Of a stretch of 64,000 nt of DNA, positions 16,602-25,319 are shown piece by piece. Both the position numbers and the translations under genes were made by a program. The notes under the pieces were generated by a model. The model saw only the letters and a program-made list of their open reading frames with translations. It was not told the origin of the DNA and did not search any database. Within the stretch, counting starts at the first letter, position 1. Every line of letters begins with the position of its first letter. Source of the DNA: Pacificitalea sp040119125 (GTDB lineage Bacteria > Pseudomonadota > Alphaproteobacteria > Rhodobacterales > Rhodobacteraceae); NCBI GenBank assembly GCA_040119125.1, contig JBEDTR010000017.1:395809-459808 (forward strand), in the 5' to 3' direction.

Positions 16602-18386
16602 ATGCACGCCTATCGCAGCCATACCTGCGCCGATCTGAACAAAAGCAATGTCGGCGATACCGTCCGCCTGTCGGGCTGGGTCCATCGGGTGCGAGATCAC
16701 GGCGGCGTGCTGTTCATCGATCTGCGCGACCATTACGGCATCACCCAGTTGCTCTGCGACGGGGACAGCCCGGTCTTTGCCGAGGTCGAGAAACTGCGCT
16801 CCGAATGGTGTATCCGCATCGACGGCACGGTGAAAGCCCGCGACGAGAGCCTCGTGAACAGCAAGATCCCCACCGGCGGGATCGAAGTCTATATCCGCGA
16901 TCTGGAAGTGCTGGGCGCGGCCAAGGAACTGCCGCTGATGGTCTTTGGCGAGCAGGAATACCCCGAAGAAACCCGCCTGCGCTATCGCTACCTCGACCTG
17001 CGCCGCGAAAACATGCAGCGCAACATGGCGCTGCGCTCGGATGTCGTGGCCTCGATCCGCAAGCGGATGTGGGACAAGGCGTTCCGCGAATATCAGACCC
17101 CGATCATCACCGCCTCCTCTCCCGAAGGGGCGCGCGACTTCCTCGTGCCGTCGCGTCTGCATCCGGGCAAGTTCTACGCGTTGCCGCAGGCTCCGCAGCA
17201 GTTCAAGCAGCTGATCATGGTGTCGGGTTACGACAAGTATTTCCAGATCGCGCCGTGTTTCCGCGACGAAGACCCGCGCGCCGACCGCTCGCCGACCGAT
17301 TTCTACCAGCTCGACATGGAAATGTCCTTTGTCACTCAGCAGGACGTGTTCGACACGATCTCGCCGGTGATCGGTGGTATTTTCGAGGAGTTCGGCGGGG
17401 GTCGCCGGGTCGATGCGCCAAACGAATGGCCGCAGATCTCCTATAAGGACGCGGCGCTGTGGTATGGCAGCGACAAGCCCGACCTGCGCAACCCGATCAA
17501 GATGCAGGTGGTGAGCGAGCATTTCAAAGGCTCCGGCTTTGCGATCTTTGCCAAGATCCTCGAACAGGACGGCACCGAAATCCGCGCCATTCCCGCCCCC
17601 AAAGGCGGCAGCCGCAAGTTCTGCGACCGCATGAATGCGTTTGCGCAGAAAGAGGGCCTGCCGGGGATGGGCTATATCTTCTGGCGTGAGAAGGACGGCG
17701 AAATGGAAGCCGCCGGTCCGCTGGCGAAAAACATCGGGCCTGAGCGGACCGAGGCGATCCGCCAGCAGCTGGGGCTTGGCGTTGGCGATGCGGCGTTCTT
17801 CTTGGGCGGTAAACCCAAAAGCTTTGAGGCCGTCGCAGGCCGCGCCCGGACCGTTATCGGTGATGAGCTGGGCCTGACCGACAAGGACCGCTTTGCCTTT
17901 GCCTGGATCGTGGATTTCCCGATCTATGAGAAGGATGAAGAAACCGGTCGTATCGATTTCGAGCATAACCCCTTCTCGATGCCGCAGGGCGGGATGGAGG
18001 CGCTGGAGGGCGATCCGCTTGCTGTGCGTGGCTTCCAGTATGATCTGGCCTGTAATGGCTATGAGCTGGTGTCGGGCGCGATCCGGAACCACAAGCCTGA
18101 GATCATGTTCAAGGCGTTCGAGATCGCGGGCTACGGCCATGATGAGGTCGAGAAGCGTTTCGGCGGCATGGTCAACGCGTTCCAATATGGCGCGCCGCCG
18201 CATGGGGGCTGTGCCGCCGGGATCGACCGGATCGTCATGTTGCTGGCCGATGAGGCGAATATCCGCGAAGTCATCATGTTCCCGATGAACCAGCGCGCCG
18301 AAGATCTGATGATGGACGCCCCGTCGGAGCCGATGAACGAGCAGCTGCGCGAATTGCGTCTGCGGGTTCTGCCGCCCGAGGCCTGA
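16602..18386 (+). CDS. aspS: aspartyl-tRNA synthetase
   Basis: This is a 594-residue class IIb synthetase of bacterial type. The N-terminal OB-fold binds the anticodon (VRLSGWVHRVRDHGGVLFID). The catalytic core carries motif 2 (FRDEDPRADRSPTDFYQLD), a GAD insertion domain in the middle, and motif 3 with GCAAGIDRIVMLL near the end. It charges tRNA-Asp; many alphaproteobacterial enzymes also mischarge tRNA-Asn, which cannot be judged here. The ATG at 16602 gives the family-typical MHAYRSHTC start; the 14 upstream codons are not part of the fold. The gene lies directly after the repeat array. Confidence 0.97.
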   Translation: MHAYRSHTCADLNKSNVGDTVRLSGWVHRVRDHGGVLFIDLRDHYGITQLLCDGDSPVFAEVEKLRSEWCIRIDGTVKARDESLVNSKIPTGGIEVYIRDLEVLGAAKELPLMVFGEQEYPEETRLRYRYLDLRRENMQRNMALRSDVVASIRKRMWDKAFREYQTPIITASSPEGARDFLVPSRLHPGKFYALPQAPQQFKQLIMVSGYDKYFQIAPCFRDEDPRADRSPTDFYQLDMEMSFVTQQDVFDTISPVIGGIFEEFGGGRRVDAPNEWPQISYKDAALWYGSDKPDLRNPIKMQVVSEHFKGSGFAIFAKILEQDGTEIRAIPAPKGGSRKFCDRMNAFAQKEGLPGMGYIFWREKDGEMEAAGPLAKNIGPERTEAIRQQLGLGVGDAAFFLGGKPKSFEAVAGRARTVIGDELGLTDKDRFAFAWIVDFPIYEKDEETGRIDFEHNPFSMPQGGMEALEGDPLAVRGFQYDLACNGYELVSGAIRNHKPEIMFKAFEIAGYGHDEVEKRFGGMVNAFQYGAPPHGGCAAGIDRIVMLLADEANIREVIMFPMNQRAEDLMMDAPSEPMNEQLRELRLRVLPPEA

Positions 18387-18549
18387 TCCGCGCCATCGCG
18401 GGCGCTGCTCCCGCAAACCGCATCTGTGCCTGCCCTGACCGGGGCGGGCACAAAGCTGCCTATGGCGTCGAACAAAATCGCCCCCGTTGCGTTGGGCTGC
18501 CAGACACCGCGCAATCACCTGCGCCGGCATCAGCAACGGGAGTTACACA

Positions 18550-18618
18550 ATGCGCAAGTTCTTCAAGTATTTCGCGATCTATAAGCTCGTCCGCCGTTTC
18601 ATGCGTCGCCGCGCCTGA
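18550..18618 (+). CDS. 22-residue cationic amphipathic microprotein
   Basis: A short frame encodes MRKFFKYFAIYKLVRRF followed by MRRRA. Its ATG lies seven bases after a GGGAG ribosome-binding site. Ten of 22 residues are Arg or Lys and most others are aromatic or aliphatic, as in a basic membrane-binding helix. It sits alone between aspS and the TusA-like gene. No family is recognised. The ribosome site and the non-random composition argue for a gene; the size argues for caution. Confidence 0.5.
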   Translation: MRKFFKYFAIYKLVRRFMRRRA

Positions 18619-18828
18619 GGTCACGACTGACCCGGTTGACGGTCGACCAATTGACGTTTGAACGCTGATAACGCCTGCTCTGGCGCGGACCCTTTGTCGG
18701 GCGCGATCCGGGCGGGCGTTTTCGCGTTTTCGCCCACGCGTTGGATGGCGTGCCGCATGGACATCGCGACCTGCCGCAGGCTAAGCCGGGACTGCGGCGC
18801 GCCTTGCCCGCCTCCGCCGGACTGCCAT

Positions 18829-19122
18829 ATGCCCTCTCCTTCCCCTCATGTCTGCGACGCGCTCGGGCTGCTCTGTCCGCTACCGGTTCTGCGCGCCCGC
18901 AAGCGGCTGCTGGCCCTTGCCCCCGGTGAGGTTCTGGAGGTTCTCGCCGACGATCCCATGGCGCGCATCGACCTGCCGCATTTCTGCGCCGAGGCCGGGC
19001 ATCGCCTGCTGGACGCCGCGCCCGCGCCGGAGGCCGCCGGATCGCATGTCCCCGCTGACCCCGCCCGCCCCGCATGGCGATATCTGATCCAGCGCGGTGC
19101 AGATCGCCCCGAGCCGGGCTGA
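18829..19122 (+). CDS. TusA/SirA-like sulfur carrier family protein
   Basis: The 97-residue protein carries the TusA motif DALGLLCPLPVLRARK with Cys16 followed by Pro-x-Pro. It then has the GEVLEVLADDPMARIDLPHFC segment with a second cysteine, also typical. TusA-type proteins pass persulfide sulfur for tRNA thiolation, molybdenum cofactor or sulfur oxidation. The C-terminus is about 20 residues longer than E. coli TusA and rich in Ala and Pro. The ATG at 18829 was chosen because the fold begins there; upstream codons in the open frame are Cys- and Arg-rich and unlikely. Confidence 0.85.
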   Translation: MPSPSPHVCDALGLLCPLPVLRARKRLLALAPGEVLEVLADDPMARIDLPHFCAEAGHRLLDAAPAPEAAGSHVPADPARPAWRYLIQRGADRPEPG

Positions 19123-19220
19123 CGCCCGGAGCCTCGGCGGGGGTATTTCGGGCAGGACGACGCAGGGCGCGACATGCGGGCGCTCTTGACCTTTGGGCCA
19201 AACCGCCGCAGATCGCGCGC

Positions 19221-19922
19221 ATGACAGATCGTTCCGCCCCTGCCCCCGCTTCATCCGTTTCCGATGCCACCGCGCAAACGGCCCCCAAACTGGCGCTTGT
19301 GACCGGCGCGTCGCGCGGGCTTGGCGCGGCGCTGGCCTTTGCGCTGTCGCGCGATCACCATGTCATTGCGGTGGCCAAGACGGTGGGCGGGCTGGAAGAG
19401 CTCGACGATCGCATTCAGGCGGCGGGCGGACAGGCCACGCTGGCGCCGCTCGACATCAACGATGCCGGGGCAATGGCGCATCTGTGCCGATCCATCCATG
19501 ACCGCTGGGGCGGGCTTGATCTATGGGCGCATTGCGCGATCCATGCCGCGCCGCTGTCGCCCGCGGCCTTTGTCGATGGCAAGGATTTTGGCAAAAGCGT
19601 CGATCTGAACGTCACCGCCACCCAGCGGCTGATCACCTATGTCGCGCCGCTGTTGCAGGCCCGCGACGGTGCGCGGGCGCTGTTCTTTGACGACCCTCGC
19701 GCGGGGGAGAAGTTTTTCGGAGCCTATGGCGCGACCAAGGCCGCGCAGATCGCATTGGCGCGCAGCTGGGCCGCCGAAAGCGCGACCACCGGCCCTGATG
19801 TGCGCATCCTGTCGCCGGAGCCGATGCCCACCGCCACGCGGGCGCGGTTTTTCCCCGGTGAGAACCGCGATGCGCTGACGGCGCCGGATGCCGAAGCCGC
19901 GCGCCTCTTGGCCTCGCTCTAA
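19221..19922 (+). CDS. short-chain dehydrogenase/reductase
   Basis: The 233-residue classical SDR has the cofactor motif TGASRGLG (28-35). The catalytic Tyr169-x-x-x-Lys173 lies in FGAYGATKAAQIAL. It would oxidise or reduce a small alcohol/ketone with NAD(P). The canonical NNAG motif is replaced by WAHCAIHAAP. The ATG at 19221 follows within the region GATCGCGCGC without a strong ribosome site; further upstream codons in the open frame do not fit the family. The substrate cannot be inferred. Confidence 0.88.
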   Translation: MTDRSAPAPASSVSDATAQTAPKLALVTGASRGLGAALAFALSRDHHVIAVAKTVGGLEELDDRIQAAGGQATLAPLDINDAGAMAHLCRSIHDRWGGLDLWAHCAIHAAPLSPAAFVDGKDFGKSVDLNVTATQRLITYVAPLLQARDGARALFFDDPRAGEKFFGAYGATKAAQIALARSWAAESATTGPDVRILSPEPMPTATRARFFPGENRDALTAPDAEAARLLASL

Positions 19923-20074
19923 GCCGCCTGCGGTTCTGCCCGCGCGCTGACCCGAGATCAGTCATGATCCGAGTTTCCCCCGCGGCGGGCCTTACCTAAA
20001 CTGCGGCGAGCGTGGCGATTCCGCCGCGCTCTGTGCTGCGCCGCCCGCCTTTCTGCCTGCCTGTGGATGCTGAT

Positions 20075-21271
20075 ATGACCCGACCGATCCAGCCGCTTTC
20101 CCCCGCCATGGCCGCCACGGCGCCGCCACCGGTGATGGAGGCACGGCGCTGGCTGGAGGGGGTGACATTTCCGCCCGAGCGGCCGCTGATCAATGTAAGC
20201 CAAGCCGCGCCGGTCGATCCGCCCCCCGCGCCCCTGCGCCAAGCGATGGCCGATGCGGTTCTGCATGAGGATGCCGCGCATCTTTACGGGCCGGTTCTGG
20301 GCCTGCCGGAGTTGCGTGATGAGGTCGCGCGTCAGTTCTCTGCCGCCTATGGCGGGACCATCGCCGGAGCGCAGGTGGCGATCACCCAAGGCTGCAATCA
20401 GGCGTTTTGCGCTGTGATGGCGACGCTGGCGGGTCCGGGGGATGAGGTGATCCTGCCGGTGCCGTGGTATTTCAATCATGAGATGTGGCTGCGCATGTCG
20501 GGCGTGGGCGTGGTGCCGCTGGAGACTGGCGCCGATCTGCTGCCCGACCCGGACCGCGCCGCCGCGCTGATCACCCCGCGCACGCGGGCCATCGTGCTGG
20601 TGACCCCCAATAATCCCGGCGGCGTGGAATATCCCGCCGCGCTGGTCGCCGCGTTCCGCGATCTGGCGCGCGCGCGGGGTCTGGCGCTGATCATCGACGA
20701 GACCTATCGCGATTTCGACAGCCGCAGCGGCGCGCCGCATGAGTTGATGACCGATCCTGATTGGGATGACACGGTGATCCAGCTTTATTCCTTCTCCAAG
20801 GCCTACCGCCTGACCGGGCATCGGGTCGGCGCGCTGATCGGGTCGGTCGCGCGGCTGGCGGAGGTGGAGAAATTCCTCGACACGGTCGCCATCTGCCCCG
20901 GCCAGATCGGCCAGCGCGGCGCGCTCTGGGGGATGCGCAATCTGGGCCAATGGCTGACCGGAGAGCGCGCCGAGATACTGGACCGGCGTGCCGCCATCGA
21001 AAGCGGCTTCCCGCGCATCGCGGCGCAGGGCTGGCAATTGATGGGCTGCGGCGCCTATTTTGCCTATCTCGCGCATCCGTTTCAGGAAGGCTCCGCCGCG
21101 CTGGCGCAGCGGCTGGTGCATGAGGCAAGCGTGCTGGTCCTGCCGGGCACGATGTTTACGCCCGCAGGGTCCGATCTGGGCGCGCGCAGCCTGCGGGTGG
21201 CTTTTGCCAATATCGACCGCGCGGGCATCGGCACGCTGTTCGACCGGCTGGAGGGGCTCCGCCCCGCCTGA
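20075..21271 (+). CDS. class I/II aminotransferase
   Basis: The 398-residue PLP enzyme has fold type I. The Schiff-base lysine is Lys242 in YSFSKAYRLTGHRVG. VTPNNPGGVEYP and IIDETYRDF supply the Asn and Asp/Tyr cofactor contacts, and the C-terminal Arg region is SLRVAFAN. It is an aspartate-aminotransferase-like enzyme whose substrate is not evident. The ATG at 20075 (MTRPIQPLSP) was preferred to one 63 bp upstream, which adds an Arg-rich leader. Confidence 0.9.
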   Translation: MTRPIQPLSPAMAATAPPPVMEARRWLEGVTFPPERPLINVSQAAPVDPPPAPLRQAMADAVLHEDAAHLYGPVLGLPELRDEVARQFSAAYGGTIAGAQVAITQGCNQAFCAVMATLAGPGDEVILPVPWYFNHEMWLRMSGVGVVPLETGADLLPDPDRAAALITPRTRAIVLVTPNNPGGVEYPAALVAAFRDLARARGLALIIDETYRDFDSRSGAPHELMTDPDWDDTVIQLYSFSKAYRLTGHRVGALIGSVARLAEVEKFLDTVAICPGQIGQRGALWGMRNLGQWLTGERAEILDRRAAIESGFPRIAAQGWQLMGCGAYFAYLAHPFQEGSAALAQRLVHEASVLVLPGTMFTPAGSDLGARSLRVAFANIDRAGIGTLFDRLEGLRPA

Positions 21272-21355
21272 GCCGACATGCCGCGATGTCACAACCCATT
21301 GAAGACCGGCCCCGGAGCCTATATTTTAGGGGCAGAACAAAGAGGACGACCACGC

Positions 21356-21598
21356 ATGGCGATGCAGGCCCACGAAATCGAAGCGCTGATCCGCGAAGGC
21401 TTCCCCGATGCGCAGATCACCATCACCGATCTGGCGGGCGACGGGAACCACTACGCCGCCGAGGTCATCGACGAGAGCTTCCGCGGCCAGAACCGCGTGC
21501 AACAGCAGCGCGCCGTCTATGCCGCATTGAAGGGCAAGATGGATGGCGCGCAGGGCGAATTGCACGCGCTGGCGCTGACGACGAAGGCACCTGCCTGA
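21356..21598 (+). CDS. BolA family protein
   Basis: The 80-residue BolA-type protein has the class II KH-like fold with AHEIEALIREGFPDAQITIT and the FRGQNRVQQQRAVYAALKG helix carrying the conserved R-Q-R pattern. BolA proteins bind [2Fe-2S] clusters together with monothiol glutaredoxins in iron handling, and a CGFS glutaredoxin gene follows 122 bp downstream. The ATG at 21356 follows AGAGGACGACC. The expected cluster-binding histidine is present near the C-terminus (LHALAL). Confidence 0.93.
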   Translation: MAMQAHEIEALIREGFPDAQITITDLAGDGNHYAAEVIDESFRGQNRVQQQRAVYAALKGKMDGAQGELHALALTTKAPA

Positions 21599-21720
21599 CG
21601 TTTTAATTATCGACAGGCGATGCCGATATGATTTCCGCCGACCCGGGCCGGGGGTGGAGCAAAGACAGTTGAGGAGCAGGCGAGCCCGCGCGCCCGCTCC
21701 GGCACAGGAGGACCGCAGCA

Positions 21721-22083
21721 ATGGCGGAAGCAGCAGAACGTATCAAGGACACGGTGACCCGAAACCCGGTCGTGCTTTTCATGAAGGGCACCAAGACCAT
21801 GCCGCAATGCGGGTTTAGTTCCCGCGTGGCGGGCGTGTTGAATTTCATGGGCGTGGAGTTTCACGACGTCAACGTGCTGACCGATGACGCAATCCGGCAG
21901 GGCATCAAGGATTACTCGGACTGGCCGACAATCCCGCAACTCTATGTCTCCGGCGAATTTGTCGGCGGCTGCGATATCATCACCGAGATGACCCTGTCGG
22001 GCGAGCTGGACCAGCTGTTCGAGCAAAAGGGCATCACCTACGACAAGACCGCCGCAGAGAAGATCCGCGAAGCCAACGCGTGA
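21721..22083 (+). CDS. grxD: monothiol glutaredoxin, Grx4 type
   Basis: The 120-residue glutaredoxin has the CGFS active site at Cys30 (KTMPQCGFSSRVAG) and the family blocks YSDWPTIPQLYVSGEFVGGC and DIITEMTLSGEL. Such proteins carry or deliver [2Fe-2S] clusters with glutathione and pair with BolA, encoded just upstream. The ATG follows CACAGGAGGACCGCAGCA, a strong ribosome-binding site. Confidence 0.97.
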   Translation: MAEAAERIKDTVTRNPVVLFMKGTKTMPQCGFSSRVAGVLNFMGVEFHDVNVLTDDAIRQGIKDYSDWPTIPQLYVSGEFVGGCDIITEMTLSGELDQLFEQKGITYDKTAAEKIREANA

Positions 22084-22402
22084 CGCCGATGCGGGCCCGG
22101 CGCGCAGGCTGGGTTGGCCGAGGCTGACCCGTGCGGTGGCGCGGGGCTCCGGTGAGATCCGCCCGCGCCGAGGTCCGGTAACAGCACCCCGCGCCGAGGT
22201 TCGGCAATAATACCCCGCGCCGAGGTCCGGCGACACCCGCCCCGTCGCGCCCTGCGGCGGGGCGGGTCGCGTTTTGCCCACACGCTTGGCACCCATCGGT
22301 CTGTTTGACGCGTGCGCTCTCCCCCATCGCCGCGACGTGAGTTGATGCCGCTCTCGCGCTGCGCCATTCTGCGACCAACCCCGCCTTTCGAGGAGCCATG
22401 CC
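22084..22402. other. 319-bp intergenic region with short tandem repeats
   Basis: Between grxD and the DUF1800 gene there is no supported gene. The middle holds three copies of a 26-bp repeat (22162-22239). The right end, with GAGGAG at about 22390, forms the ribosome site for the next gene. Confidence 0.6.
22162..22239 (+). repeat. three tandem copies of a 26-bp repeat
   Basis: CCCGCGCCGAGGTCCGG starts at 22162 and recurs, with one T/C change in the second copy, at 22188 and 22214. The period is exactly 26 bp, and the spacers vary (TAACAGCAC, CAATAATAC). It is too short and has too few copies to be a CRISPR array. Confidence 0.85.
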
Positions 22403-23875
22403 TTGGCCGTCGATCCGTTCCTGCTTTCGATCCGCTTCGGCTATGGTCCCGGCCCCGCCCGGCCGCTGCCGCGCGATCCCTCCGATCTGCTGCAACCGTT
22501 GGCCGGGCCTGACCAGATGGCCGCCCGCTTCCCTGTCGCGCCATTCGCGGTGATCTACGACGAAACGCGCGCCTATCAGATCGACATGCGGTTGCGGAAC
22601 CAGCTGCGCCGCGAGGTTCGCGCGATGGATGCGCCGCCCGCCGACCTGTTGGAGCGGCTCGATGCGGCAAGTGACGCCGCGCGTTGGCATATCCATGAAG
22701 GCCGCCGTCGGCAGGCGCGTTCGCTGGGCGCGGCGCTGGCCCGGATCGCGGAAACCGACGATCCCTTTCGCGAGAGACTGACCCGGTTCTGGGCCGACCA
22801 TTTCACCGTGATCGGCAAGAACGGCCTGACCCGCTGGTCGGCATCGGCCTATGTCGAGGAGGCGCTGCGCCCCCGGCTGACCGGCAATTTCGCGGACCTG
22901 CTGATCGCCGCCGTCACCCATCCGATGATGCTGCTTTACCTCGATCAAAGCAATTCGATCGGCCCCAATTCGGAGGCCGCGGCAAACAAGGCCGCGCAGG
23001 CTGCCGCCGATCCCAGCCGCAACAATGCGACCGCTGGCGGGCTGAACGAAAATCTTGCGCGTGAGGTGATGGAATTGCACACGCTTGGCGTCGGCGCGCG
23101 TTACGGGCAGGAGGATGTGCGCCAGCTGGCGGAGCTGTTTGCCGGGATGATGGCGATCCTGAACAAGGACGGGCTGACCTTTCAGCCCGCGCGGGGGGAG
23201 CCGGGGGCCGAGACGGTGTTAGGCCGCAGCTATGGTGGAACGCGGCCCGCGATGGACGACATCACCGCCGTGCTGCGCGACCTTGCCCTGCATCCCGATA
23301 CCGCCCGGCATCTGGCGCGAAAGCTTGCCGTGCATTTCGTCTCGGATGACCCTGACCCGGCATTGATCGACGCGCTGGCGGCGCGCTATCTTGAAACCGG
23401 GGGGGAGTTGCTGCCGGTCTATGAGCTGCTGCTGCATCACCCGGCGGCGCTGAGCCCCCCCTTGACCAAGGCCAAGCAACCGTTTGATTTCATGGCCTCC
23501 AGCCTGCGTGCGCTGGGTGTTCCGGGGGCGCGTCTGGCAGGGTTGGATCGCACGGCTGTGCAGCGCCATCTGATCCGCCCCATGACCCGCATGGGTCAAC
23601 CGTGGGAGGTGCCGACCGGGCCCGATGGCTGGTCCGAACCCGACGTCGCCTGGATCACCCCGCAAGGTCTGGCAGCCCGCATCGAATGGGCGATGGCACT
23701 GCATGATCATCTCGAAGACAACCTTGGCGTGACCCCGCCCGATCCGCGCAGACTGGTTGACACAGCGCTTGGACCTGACGCGCATCAGGCGGTGGTATTC
23801 GCCGCCGGAGCCGCGGAAACCCGCGCCGAGGGCATCGGCATCGTGCTGGTCTCGCCCCAGTTCCAACGGCGATAG
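22403..23875 (+). CDS. DUF1800 family protein
   Basis: The 490-residue protein belongs to the DUF1800 family, which is almost always encoded next to a DUF1501 protein, as here. Visible blocks are DPFRERLTRFWADHFTV, NENLAREVMELHTLGVGARY and DVRQLAELFAGM. The start is a TTG at 22403, eight bases after GAGGAG; no ATG in frame is nearer. No classical signal peptide is visible, unlike the Tat-exported partner. The biochemical role of the pair is unknown. The stop and the next start are 11 bp apart. Confidence 0.9.
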   Translation: MAVDPFLLSIRFGYGPGPARPLPRDPSDLLQPLAGPDQMAARFPVAPFAVIYDETRAYQIDMRLRNQLRREVRAMDAPPADLLERLDAASDAARWHIHEGRRRQARSLGAALARIAETDDPFRERLTRFWADHFTVIGKNGLTRWSASAYVEEALRPRLTGNFADLLIAAVTHPMMLLYLDQSNSIGPNSEAAANKAAQAAADPSRNNATAGGLNENLAREVMELHTLGVGARYGQEDVRQLAELFAGMMAILNKDGLTFQPARGEPGAETVLGRSYGGTRPAMDDITAVLRDLALHPDTARHLARKLAVHFVSDDPDPALIDALAARYLETGGELLPVYELLLHHPAALSPPLTKAKQPFDFMASSLRALGVPGARLAGLDRTAVQRHLIRPMTRMGQPWEVPTGPDGWSEPDVAWITPQGLAARIEWAMALHDHLEDNLGVTPPDPRRLVDTALGPDAHQAVVFAAGAAETRAEGIGIVLVSPQFQRR

Positions 23876-23886
23876 GAGCGCAGCGC

Positions 23887-25185
23887 ATGACCCGATCCAC
23901 CCCCTGCCCGCCCTCCGACGCCATGGTGCGCCGCGTGTTGGACCGGCGTGCTTTCTTGTTCCGCTCCGGCGCGCTGGGATGCTCGCTTGCGGCGTCGCCG
24001 CTAATGACCCCCGTGACCTTTGCCGCCGCGCCTTGGGACACCCGGCTTGTGGTGATTATCTTGCGCGGCGCGATGGACGGGCTCGACGTGGTGCAGCCCT
24101 ATGGCGACCCGGACCTGACGGCGCTGCGTCCGACATTGGTGCCGGGCGAGGCCGGGGGCGCGGCGGATCTCGATGGGTTTTACGCGCTGCATCCGGGGCT
24201 TGGCGATCTGTTGCCGCTCTGGGATCGCGGCGAGCTGAGCTTCGCCCATGCGGTCTCCACCCCCTATCGCGACAAGCGTTCGCATTTCGATGGGCAGGAT
24301 CTGCTAGAGGCGGGCACCGGCTTTGCCCCCGGCGAGCCTGCGCCGCGCGACGGCTGGCTGAACCGGATGCTGCAAGCCGTGCCCGGCATCACCTCCGAGA
24401 CCGCCTATGCCGTGGGCGCGGGCGAGATGCTGTTGCTGAATGGCGCCGCCCCCGCCGCAAGCTGGTCGCCCGATCAGGAATTGAGCCTGTCGCCGCAGGC
24501 GCGCCGGCTGATCGAGCTGGTCTATGAAACCGACCCGCTGTTTCATGCCAATGTGCTGGAGGCGATCCAGCTCACCGCCGCGATGGAGGCAGAGGCCGCC
24601 GCCCCGGACCCCGAAGACGATCTTGACGAGGAGACCGCACAAGCCGCGATGATGGCAGGCATGACCGTGCCCGAAGGCAATGCGCCGCATCTGAAGCTTG
24701 CGGAATTCACCGCCGGGCGTCTGCGCGGCGAGGCCCGCGTCGCGGCGTTTTCGATCAATGGCTGGGACACCCACGCCAATCAGGGCAATGCGTTGAAAAA
24801 GCCGCTTACGGCACTGGCAGAAACCATCCTGAGCCTGCGCGCCGGGCTGGGCTCCGTCTGGGGTCAGACGGCTGTTCTGGCGGTCACGGAATTTGGCCGC
24901 ACGGCGCGGGAGAACGGCACGCGCGGCACGGATCACGGCACGGGTGGCGCGATGGTCATGGCCGGCGGTGCGATCCGGGGCGGACGCGTGCATGGGATCT
25001 GGCCGGGTCTGGCGGAGGCCGATCTTTATGCCCGCCGCGACCTGATGCCCACGGCCGATGTCCGCGCCTTTGCGGCCCAAGTGATGCGCGGCATTACCGG
25101 GCTGGACGCGCGCGTGATGGAACAGGCGGTGTTCCCCGGCGTGGATCTAAGCGCCGCGCCTGAACCAAGGAAGCTGATTATCTGA
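23887..25185 (+). CDS. DUF1501 family protein, probably Tat-exported
   Basis: The 432-residue protein is of the DUF1501 family, which is distantly sulfatase-like. Its N-terminus contains the twin arginine Arg20-Arg21 in LDRRAFLFRSGALG followed by a short hydrophobic stretch, a typical Tat signal. Characteristic blocks are VVIILRGAMDGLDVVQPYGD, FDGQDLLEAGT, NGWDTHANQG and TEFGRTARENGTRGTDHGTG. It is co-transcribed with the DUF1800 gene. The substrate is not known; periplasmic action is inferred from the signal. Confidence 0.92.
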   Translation: MTRSTPCPPSDAMVRRVLDRRAFLFRSGALGCSLAASPLMTPVTFAAAPWDTRLVVIILRGAMDGLDVVQPYGDPDLTALRPTLVPGEAGGAADLDGFYALHPGLGDLLPLWDRGELSFAHAVSTPYRDKRSHFDGQDLLEAGTGFAPGEPAPRDGWLNRMLQAVPGITSETAYAVGAGEMLLLNGAAPAASWSPDQELSLSPQARRLIELVYETDPLFHANVLEAIQLTAAMEAEAAAPDPEDDLDEETAQAAMMAGMTVPEGNAPHLKLAEFTAGRLRGEARVAAFSINGWDTHANQGNALKKPLTALAETILSLRAGLGSVWGQTAVLAVTEFGRTARENGTRGTDHGTGGAMVMAGGAIRGGRVHGIWPGLAEADLYARRDLMPTADVRAFAAQVMRGITGLDARVMEQAVFPGVDLSAAPEPRKLII

Positions 25186-25319
25186 GGGGGGCGGAGTTTC
25201 TGCCGGGCAATGGCGCGCAACACAACACAATCCCGCCGGGCGTATCGCCCTAAATCACGCTTCCGTTTTGCCATCGCGCAGGCTACGCCGACGTTACCGC
25301 TGCATCGGAGCCTGTGCCC

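Noticed and set aside
15783..18536. 917-codon minus-strand frame across the repeat array and aspS
   Set aside because: It is antisense to aspS, and its left part is the translated repeat (recurring RAGALPPRADL-like peptides). Its composition is that of a high-GC shadow.
22162..22239. possible small CRISPR array
   Set aside because: There are only three units, the spacers are about 9 bases, and no cas genes are near.
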